From NCBI GenBank assembly GCA_017354595.1, contig JAFMQQ010000052.1:1-10885 (forward strand): 10,885 nucleotides of DNA, given 5' to 3'. Below are positions 5,522 through 10,885 of this stretch, in pieces. Source of the stretch: Micromonosporaceae bacterium (GTDB lineage Bacteria; Actinomycetota; Actinomycetes; Mycobacteriales; Micromonosporaceae). Numbering within the stretch: the first letter of the stretch is position 1; every line of letters starts with the position of its first letter. The notes below the pieces were generated by a model. It ran no database searches and was not told where the DNA came from. It saw nothing but the letters and a program-made list of their open reading frames with translations. The position numbers were made by a program, and so were the translations under genes.

Positions 5522-7072
5522 TCAGCGGCGGGCGGGCCTGCGGTCGCCGCTACCCTTCGCGTCCTTCTCCTTCTTCGCCGCCGGGTGGGTCAACCGCAGC
5601 GCCAGCGCCGGGCACATGTTGACCGCCTTGCGCGCCTCCACCTCGAGCCAGGCCGGTACGGGCGCGTCCGGGAAGTTGGGGAAACCGTTGCCGTCCAAGC
5701 GGATCAGCTCGGGTACGAGGTGCGCGCAGAGGCCGTGTCCGTCGCAGCGCGCCCAGTCGACGGCGAGCCTGGCACCGGAGGTCATCTCCACCGACGGCAG
5801 CGGAAGCACGCCCCGCACCGGCTGGCCGCACCCGTCGCGCAGCACATGCGCGGCGATGTCCTCGGTGAAGACCTCGATCGCGGAGGTCGCGAACCGGGCC
5901 GTACCGTCCGGGTGGCTGCACGCGCCGCGCCCCTTCACCGTCCCGGCCGCGGTACGGATCTGCTCGATGGCGGCCCGGCCGCCACTGCCGTCGGCGAGCG
6001 ACGCGACCGCCCGCGCCACATCCGGCAGGCCGAGCCGGCACGGGCCACACTGCCCGGCAGACTCGCCGGCCAGGTAGTGCACCACCTTCGCGACCTCACC
6101 GATCGGGCAGGTCGCGCTGCCCAGCGGCAGCATGATGCCGGCACCGAGTACGCCGCCCGCGTCGGTCATCCCGTGGTTGGAGACGTACGCCCGGTCCACC
6201 ATCTCCGGCGACATCCACTTGCCGTGGAACCCACCGGCGAGTACGCCGGGCCCGATGCTCGCCCCGCAGAGCTGGAGGATCTCGGAGAGTGCCACCCCGG
6301 TCGGTGTCTCCACCACGCACGGGTACCGCGCCGAGCCGCCGACGGTGAGCAGTACCGTACCCGGCTCCTCCGAGTCGCCCAGTGCGGCGTACACCTCCGG
6401 GCCCAACCGGGCCGCGATCGCCAGCTGGGAGAAGGTCTCCGCGTTAGACAGCAGGGTGGGCAGGCCGGCGACACCCGTCTCCGCGGCGCGTACCTTGATC
6501 CCGGGCGGGATCGGTGTCTCCCCGTTGATACCGCGGACCAGCGAACCGCCCTCGCCGGAGATGAACCGGTGTGGCATGAGTACAACCCGGGTGGGCGCCG
6601 GCATCCGCCGCTCGGCGAGGGCTTGCAGTACCGATTCGGCGCCGATGCCGTCGTCGGTCACCCCGATCACGATCTCGTCGGCCTGCAACGCCCGGCCGGC
6701 CACCGCCGCGCCGTCCAGGATCAGGTGCGGCGCCCGGGTCAGCAGCACCTTGTCCTTCCAACTGGCCGGCTCGCCCTCGGTTGCGTTGACCACCACGATT
6801 GTGGAGGTGTTCTTCTTCCGGGCCGAGTCGACGACGGCACGGACCTTCTTGTGGAACGGGAAGGCCGCGCCGCCCCGACCGCGCAGGTTGATGTGCTCGG
6901 CCAGACCGACCAGCTCACCGGCGGTCAACGGCCACAGTCCACCGTGGACAGCGTGATGCGCACGAAGGTCCAGCCGGCGGAACCGGTCGAAGCCGGCGGT
7001 GAGCCGGGCCGGACCGATACGGTGCACAGCGGGTACCTTCGAGGTCGCACCTACCAGAGCGACCGCACTCAC
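5522..7072 (-). CDS. NuoF-like NADH/FMN flavoprotein fused to a C-terminal ferredoxin
   Basis: A cytosolic redox protein of 516 residues related to the 51-kDa subunit of respiratory complex I. The FMN-site motif LRGRGGAAFP is at 63-72, the NADH/FMN motif NATEGEPASWKD at 96-107 and an SLBB-like segment at about 238-268. The N3 cluster motif reads ESAGQCGPCR (337-346) with a distal Cys385. The usual form is ESCGxCxPCR, so the first cysteine is Ala339 and only Cys342, Cys345 and Cys385 remain. Residues 435-496 form a single-cluster ferredoxin, C443-xx-H446-xx-C449 and C487-P, the His-containing type known from actinobacterial [3Fe-4S] ferredoxins. The last 20 residues are basic. The GTG start (7072) overlaps the TGA of the membrane gene (GTGA) and has AGGTGAGG ending 7 nt upstream, so the two are coupled. 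No NuoE or other complex I gene is in the window. I infer that it passes NADH electrons to the membrane heme protein. Confidence 0.9.
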   Translation of the reverse strand: MSAVALVGATSKVPAVHRIGPARLTAGFDRFRRLDLRAHHAVHGGLWPLTAGELVGLAEHINLRGRGGAAFPFHKKVRAVVDSARKKNTSTIVVVNATEGEPASWKDKVLLTRAPHLILDGAAVAGRALQADEIVIGVTDDGIGAESVLQALAERRMPAPTRVVLMPHRFISGEGGSLVRGINGETPIPPGIKVRAAETGVAGLPTLLSNAETFSQLAIAARLGPEVYAALGDSEEPGTVLLTVGGSARYPCVVETPTGVALSEILQLCGASIGPGVLAGGFHGKWMSPEMVDRAYVSNHGMTDAGGVLGAGIMLPLGSATCPIGEVAKVVHYLAGESAGQCGPCRLGLPDVARAVASLADGSGGRAAIEQIRTAAGTVKGRGACSHPDGTARFATSAIEVFTEDIAAHVLRDGCGQPVRGVLPLPSVEMTSGARLAVDWARCDGHGLCAHLVPELIRLDGNGFPNFPDAPVPAWLEVEARKAVNMCPALALRLTHPAAKKEKDAKGSGDRRPARR

Positions 7073-8679
7073 CGCAGTGCCTCACCTCTCATGTGCGCCC
7101 AGAACTCCTCGTCCGAGATCTCCTCAGCGGCGCGGCGCGACCGGCCCCTGCCAGCGGGCTGCTCCCGGACGGCGAACTCATCCATCGAGCGGCGGCGGCG
7201 CCGGGGCGGCGCCTCGGCAAAGTAGTCCTCGTCCGGCTCGGGTACGGGTGCCCGGCGGCGGGAACCTCTGGCCCGGGACGGCTCGTCGTCGTACCCGACC
7301 TCTGGTTGGTACGCGGGCGCGGCCTGGTATGCCGGCGCGTTGTATGCGGGGGGCGCCTCGTAGCCGCCCGCCACGTAATCATCACGGGCGTAATCATCAC
7401 GGGCGCGTTCGTCGCGACCGTAGCCGTCGCGCGGATAGCTGCGGCCGTAGCCGTCGCGACCGTGGTCTTCGCGCGGGAAGGCGTCACGCCCGTACCCGCC
7501 ACGTGACCCGGCCGGCCGGCGGCCCTCGGCGAACTCGTCCTCGGGTGGGTAGCCGTCGTCGATCGAGTGCCGCGCGCGCCTCGGCGGGGTTGGGATACGA
7601 CCGGTCTGTGTGGCCGGATTCTGCTGGGCGTTGCGTGGCCGCCGCTGCCCGCCGGAGACCGACGCCCGTGGCGATACGGGGCCGGACGGGGGCGCGGCGC
7701 TGATGATGCGGGACTCGTCCAGGGCGCGCCGTCGTGGTGGCGGCGGCTGTTCCCGGGGCGCTTCGACGGGGTAGTCGTCCGCCCAACGATCCTCCTGGTA
7801 AGGAGCCTCCTGGTAAGCCGCGGGCAGTGCGCGGCGGGGCGGGCGTGGCCGGTCGGCGATCTGGCGGCGCGGCGCCGACCGCTCCATCTGTACCGACTCC
7901 AGGGCCGCCGCCGGCGGTGCCGTGACCGGCGGCAGCGGAGCCAGCTTGCCCACCGGCTTGATGGCTCCGGTGGTGGTCGCCTTTGGCGCCTTCACCCGGC
8001 GGCCCCAGTACATCGCGCCCCGGATCAGCAGGCCGATGAAGACCAGCAGGAGGCAGAGGATGTAGCTGACGATCACCCAGGTCTTGGCGGGGCGCCCGGC
8101 GAGCAGTCCGTGCAGGAGGGCGAACGGCCAGGCCATGTAGGCGGTGGCGTGCAGCGCCCGCCACATGCCCGGGTGCTTGGCGCCGGCGAACCTGCCGCGG
8201 ATGACTCCGGTCCAGGTGACGATCAGCATGAAGTAGCTGGCGATGGTGCCAAGGCCGATGTAGACGGTCCGGCCGGGATTGAAGAACGGTACGAAGGCGT
8301 CGATCACCGAGGCGTGCGCCTCGAGAATCTTCAGCAGCACGTGGATGCCGAGGGCGACCACCGAGGTCACCGCCATGCTCCGGTGGAACGCCTGCAGCAG
8401 GACCCGGTGCCGGATCATCAGCACCGTGCGGTCGGTCGCGGCGACACCGAGCATCACCGCGATCGAGAGCGCCACCAGGCTGACGACACCGATGTAGAAC
8501 TCGAGGACGTAGTGCGCGTACCCGAGCGCCGCCAAGCCCGGCCTGGTAAGGCTCGCCACCCCGCCGCCCAGCAGCACGAGGCCGCCGACGGCCAGTAGCA
8601 GGATGCCCACCGGTGGCCCGGAGTGTGTCGTGGCCCCTCCGGTCGCAAGACCGGATTGGCTACCTTTCGCTACCGCCAT
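7069..8679 (-). CDS. NOX/ferric-reductase-like bis-heme membrane protein with a long disordered tail
   Basis: Product of 536 residues from the ATG at 8679. About six membrane segments (24-44, 58-80, 98-118, 139-160, 174-193, 201-220) form a ferric-reductase-type transmembrane core. His99 and His113 (HX13H) lie in the third segment and His177 and His190 (HX12H) in the fifth, the heme-ligand spacing of NADPH oxidases and ferric reductases, so two stacked hemes are expected. The FAD and NADPH domains that normally follow are absent. Residues 225-536 are instead a Pro/Arg/Asp/Tyr-rich, low-complexity tail with GYGRD and ARDDY repeats, ending in the structured-looking ISDEEFWAHMRGEALR. I chose 8679 because a longer frame up to 8853 has non-coding-like codon use; GAGGG lies 3 nt upstream of the ATG. 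The stop overlaps the next gene's start. The likely role is transmembrane electron transfer with the NuoF-ferredoxin partner; the acceptor is unknown. Confidence 0.85.
   Translation of the reverse strand: MAVAKGSQSGLATGGATTHSGPPVGILLLAVGGLVLLGGGVASLTRPGLAALGYAHYVLEFYIGVVSLVALSIAVMLGVAATDRTVLMIRHRVLLQAFHRSMAVTSVVALGIHVLLKILEAHASVIDAFVPFFNPGRTVYIGLGTIASYFMLIVTWTGVIRGRFAGAKHPGMWRALHATAYMAWPFALLHGLLAGRPAKTWVIVSYILCLLLVFIGLLIRGAMYWGRRVKAPKATTTGAIKPVGKLAPLPPVTAPPAAALESVQMERSAPRRQIADRPRPPRRALPAAYQEAPYQEDRWADDYPVEAPREQPPPPRRRALDESRIISAAPPSGPVSPRASVSGGQRRPRNAQQNPATQTGRIPTPPRRARHSIDDGYPPEDEFAEGRRPAGSRGGYGRDAFPREDHGRDGYGRSYPRDGYGRDERARDDYARDDYVAGGYEAPPAYNAPAYQAAPAYQPEVGYDDEPSRARGSRRRAPVPEPDEDYFAEAPPRRRRRSMDEFAVREQPAGRGRSRRAAEEISDEEFWAHMRGEALR
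7374..7403 (-). repeat. 15-bp tandem duplication in the heme-protein tail
   Basis: Two exact copies of cgtaatcatcacggg (plus-strand reading) at 7374-7388 and 7389-7403 encode the repeated ARDDY pentads of the tail on the minus strand. Related GYGRD-coding units follow to about 7500. The repeat keeps the reading frame and probably reflects slippage in a disordered region. Confidence 0.8.
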
Positions 8680-8998
8680 GATCCCTCGATCTTCCGCCTG
8701 CCTGGCCGGTGAAGTGGACTCGGCGACATACGATCGATGAGCTCCTCGTGTGTGGTCACCTGTGCATTCACTTGTACCGATGTGACCGTACCATTGGCTT
8801 TTCGCACGGTCCATTGCGACTGTGTAGGTCGCCCCACCACAGACAGTGAACATGCGTAATAGCGCCGCCGATGCATCACTCGTATGTGTCTACCAGCATT
8901 AGGGCCATGCGTCACGACCTTCGGGTCAGATTAAAGATCTCGTAACACGCAGGTCGTGTCGCGACCAGTGCGCTCTGCGACGAGGCAACACTGGGTGT
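8680..8998. other. Intergenic region between the fdrA-type genes and the redox pair
   Basis: This 319-bp gap is clearly lower in GC than the flanking genes. Short minus-strand frames here lack third-position GC bias and I call none of them coding. It should hold the promoter of the redox pair. TATTAC and TAATCT hexamers occur on the minus strand, but none has a credible -35 partner at the right distance. It also holds a candidate terminator hairpin at 8948-8972. I see no tRNA, riboswitch or repeat. Confidence 0.55.
8948..8972 (-). terminator. Candidate hairpin terminator after the DUF1116 gene
   Basis: On the minus strand, 27 nt after the TAG of the DUF1116 gene, CGCA-CT-GGTCG, a 5-nt loop CGACA, then CGACC-TGCG forms a 9-bp stem with a 2-nt bulge. 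No T-tract follows, as is common for actinobacterial terminators. It would separate the fdrA-type operon from the redox pair. Confidence 0.4.
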
Positions 8999-10426
8999 CT
9001 ACTGTGGATCCGACCGTGGGCCGGGTGGAGCCGCCGCGGCCAGACCGGCAAGCGCCGCGGCGAAGCACTCCACGGGTGGATTGACCAGTCCGGCACCCAC
9101 CTGCCCGGTCCCGGCCACCCGTCCCGCGATACCGGTGTTGATCTGCGGAAGAATTCCGGTACGCAGCACCAGTGCGACATCCACTCCGGTCGGTACGCCA
9201 CGGAAATCGAGTATCGGGAGCGTATACGCAGGGTTCTCGGCCACCGTGATCTCGTACATCTCCCGGCTGGCGCGCAGTGCGTCGGCGACGGTACCGCCGA
9301 CGAACCGTACGATCGCCGGCGCGCCGGCCATCGCGAAGCCACCCAGTCCGGCTGTCTCGGTGATCGCCGAGTCACCGATGTCCGGATTCGCGTCCTCCGG
9401 CCCGTACCCGCCCAGGAACAGCCCGCGTGGTACGCCGGCCGGGCCGGTGTACCAGGTGTCGCCGGTACCGGAGACCTGGATGCCGAAGTCGGTACCGTTG
9501 CGTGCCATCGCGGTCACCAGAGTGCAACCGGGCAGCCCGGCGGCGGCCCACGCCTGCAGCTTGGCGGCGGGCATCACCAGGTTGAGGAAGAAGTGGTCGT
9601 TGCCGCCGATGAACCGGGCCGCGGCGGCGAGCTGGCCGCTGGGCAGGCCGGCCTCGGCCAGCGACGGCAGCAGTTCCCGCAGCAGCATGAGGGTACCGGC
9701 GCGGTTGCGGTTGTGCCCCTCGTCGCCCATGTGCAGCATCTGCCCGATCAGTGCCTTGAGGTCGACCGGCCCGTGCGCCCGCACCGCGGTACGCAGCGCC
9801 GGCCCGAGTACCGCCGACATCCAGCGCAACCGTTCGATCACCTCGGGTGAGTAGGCGCCGTACCGGAGCACCTTGCCCAGGCCCTCGTTGAGCGTGCACC
9901 AACTGGTGTGCCCGTGCACCTCGTCGCGTACCACCCACACCCACATCGACGGCGAGACCACGCCCGCCATCGGGCCGACGCCGCCGCGCGAGTGGCACGG
10001 CGCCCAGGAGACCCCCCGGCCGGCGGCCAGCCGGCGCTGCGCCTGCTCCGGGTTGTCGGCCAGGCCCTCGAAGAGCATCGCGCCGACCAGCGCGCCACGC
10101 ATCGGGCCGCTGGCCCGCTCCCACTGGACCGGCGGGCCGGCATGGCAGAACTCACCCGGCGCCAGCCCGACCAGTTCGGCGGCGGGTGCCACATCGACGA
10201 GGGTGGCGCCGGCGGCGAGCATCCGGCCCGCCGCCTCCTGGTTTGCGGCCGGCCGGCGAGGGTCGGCGGCCAGCCGTACCAGCTGGTCGGTCAGGTGTTC
10301 CGGGGGCGGGCGCCAGTCGACCGTCGTTGCTGGCGCGGCCTGCTGGCCGAGTGCGTCGGCGAACAATCGGGCACCAACCGCGAGTACCCGCGGCTCGCCG
10401 GAGAGCAGGTCGGTCGCCGGGTTCAT
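8999..10426 (-). CDS. ylbE: DUF1116 family protein (YlbE/AllG-like)
   Basis: A soluble protein of 475 residues matching the DUF1116 family over its full length. Family-typical blocks are APCHSRGGVGPMAGVVSPSM (142-161), NEGLGKVLRYGAYSPEVI (180-197), MGDEGHNRNRAGT (233-245), FIGGNDHFFLNL (272-283), MARNGTDFGIQVSG (307-320), GYGPEDANPDIGDSAITET (340-358), YEITVAENPAYT (391-402) and GILPQINTGIAG (424-435). In E. coli the homologue YlbE works with FdrA and YlbF and the three were reported as oxamate carbamoyltransferase subunits (AllF, AllG, AllH) in allantoin breakdown; this is from memory. The ATG at 10426 overlaps the TGA of the fdrA-type gene (ATGA), so translation is coupled. A longer frame to 10618 would lie inside that gene and is rejected. 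No YlbF-like gene follows on the 3' side. The family call is firm, the exact substrate is not. Confidence 0.9.
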   Translation of the reverse strand: MNPATDLLSGEPRVLAVGARLFADALGQQAAPATTVDWRPPPEHLTDQLVRLAADPRRPAANQEAAGRMLAAGATLVDVAPAAELVGLAPGEFCHAGPPVQWERASGPMRGALVGAMLFEGLADNPEQAQRRLAAGRGVSWAPCHSRGGVGPMAGVVSPSMWVWVVRDEVHGHTSWCTLNEGLGKVLRYGAYSPEVIERLRWMSAVLGPALRTAVRAHGPVDLKALIGQMLHMGDEGHNRNRAGTLMLLRELLPSLAEAGLPSGQLAAAARFIGGNDHFFLNLVMPAAKLQAWAAAGLPGCTLVTAMARNGTDFGIQVSGTGDTWYTGPAGVPRGLFLGGYGPEDANPDIGDSAITETAGLGGFAMAGAPAIVRFVGGTVADALRASREMYEITVAENPAYTLPILDFRGVPTGVDVALVLRTGILPQINTGIAGRVAGTGQVGAGLVNPPVECFAAALAGLAAAAPPGPRSDPQ

Positions 10427-10885
10427 GCCGCTGCGCCTGGCCGGACGGCGATCGCGTACCGGACCGCGTCGGCGTTGGCGGCGAAGACCGCCGCTCCCGC
10501 ATCGCGCAGCGCGATGGCCTGCCGGTCCCGCCCCTGCGGGTCGCCGGCCGTCCCGACCAGCGAGACGGCGACGAGCTTGCCCGCCGCGCAGGCCGCCGCG
10601 ATGGCCGGCGCGAGCCACCCGGCCGGGTCCGGATCAGCGGCGTGGCCCAGGATCACATCGAGCAGGATCACCGAGCAGGCCGGATCCGCCACCGCCGCGG
10701 CGAGCCGCTCCAGCCGCAGCGTGCCGTCGACCATCGGATGTGGCCGCCCCCGGGTGTACTCGTCGGCGCCCAGGTCGAGCAGGACGGCCCCGGCCGGGGC
10801 GGACTGGGCGGCTGCGCGGCCGAGCAGCGCGGCGGCCTCGTCGCGCAGCGACCCTCCACAGTAGAGCCCGTGCAGTGTGCCGCCC
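10423..10885 (-). CDS. fdrA: FdrA-like acyl-CoA synthetase-type protein, C-terminal part
   Basis: The 5' end lies off the right edge; 153 residues to the TGA are visible. They begin GGTLHGLYCGGSLRDEA and continue with LDLGADEYTRGRPHPM, LRLERLAAAVADP, VILLDVILGHAADPDPA and SLVGTAGDPQGRDRQ, which match the C-terminal half of FdrA, a relative of the succinyl-CoA synthetase alpha subunit. An internal ATG (10734) is not the start, since family sequence continues upstream of it to the window edge. The stop overlaps the DUF1116 ATG by 4 nt. In E. coli, FdrA is one of three proteins needed for oxamate carbamoyltransferase activity (from memory). The nucleotide-binding N-terminal half cannot be judged here. 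Confidence 0.88.
   Translation of the reverse strand, partial: GGTLHGLYCGGSLRDEAAALLGRAAAQSAPAGAVLLDLGADEYTRGRPHPMVDGTLRLERLAAAVADPACSVILLDVILGHAADPDPAGWLAPAIAAACAAGKLVAVSLVGTAGDPQGRDRQAIALRDAGAAVFAANADAVRYAIAVRPGAAA

Noticed and set aside
4626..6077. Long plus-strand open frame (483 codons) antisense to the exporter and NuoF-like genes
   Set aside because: It is opposite well-recognised proteins. Its translation is rich in His/Arg/Gln/Gly with no family motif, as expected for an antisense frame in GC-rich DNA.
5402..7225. Plus-strand open frame of 607 codons across the NuoF-like gene
   Set aside because: It is antisense to the NuoF-ferredoxin gene, which has intact motifs on the minus strand. 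The frame results from third-position GC bias.
8680..8853. 58-residue N-terminal extension of the heme protein
   Set aside because: The extension has low third-position GC and no hydrophobic or family sequence. The ATG at 8679 has GAGGG just upstream and fits the first membrane segment.
8670..8915. Possible small upstream gene (81 codons) overlapping the start of the heme-protein gene
   Set aside because: Codon third positions are not GC-biased, there is no suitable Shine-Dalgarno, and the only GAGGAG is 12 nt from an internal ATG. It is more likely non-coding leader.

Overview
The window is very GC-rich DNA with strong third-position GC bias, GTG starts, leaderless-looking promoters and families typical of actinomycetes. 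A member of the Micromonosporaceae or a related family is the best guess. The guess rests on protein style and composition, not on a marker gene. The chromosomal arrangement looks ordinary: I see no insertion sequence, integrase, tRNA, rRNA or CRISPR array.

Layout. (1) 1-300, minus: the N-terminal 100 residues of a small hypothetical protein that runs off the left edge, with a strong Shine-Dalgarno and a promoter and folded leader upstream. (2) 301-626: divergent regulatory gap. (3) 627-2474, plus: a secreted, cysteine-containing protein with a Pro/Thr repeat stalk and a C-terminal membrane anchor. (4) 2479-3831, minus: a PIG-V-like GT-C mannosyltransferase, tail to tail with the surface protein and only 4 bp away. 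(5) 3860-5447, minus: a two-gene ABC-2 exporter (permease and ATPase), with a 17-bp tandem repeat just upstream. (6) 5522-8679, minus: a tightly coupled gene pair consisting of a NOX/ferric-reductase-like bis-heme membrane protein and a NuoF-like flavoprotein fused to a ferredoxin. (7) 8680-8998: a gap with a candidate terminator. (8) 8999-10885, minus: a DUF1116 (YlbE/AllG-like) gene and the C-terminal end of an FdrA-like gene, overlapping by 4 nt.

How they may work together. The most interesting part is 5522-8679. The membrane protein carries the HX13H and HX12H heme-ligand pattern of NADPH oxidases and ferric reductases but has no flavin domain of its own. Its partner supplies an NADH/FMN domain, a degenerate N3 iron-sulfur site and a CxxHxxC ferredoxin. 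Together they look like a split transmembrane NADH-driven electron-transfer complex (NADH to FMN to Fe-S to two hemes to an outer acceptor). This is inference; the acceptor is unknown. The fdrA/DUF1116 pair belongs to the family set linked to oxamate carbamoyltransferase and purine (allantoin) breakdown. The exporter, mannosyltransferase and surface protein are cell-envelope functions, but nothing shows they share one pathway.
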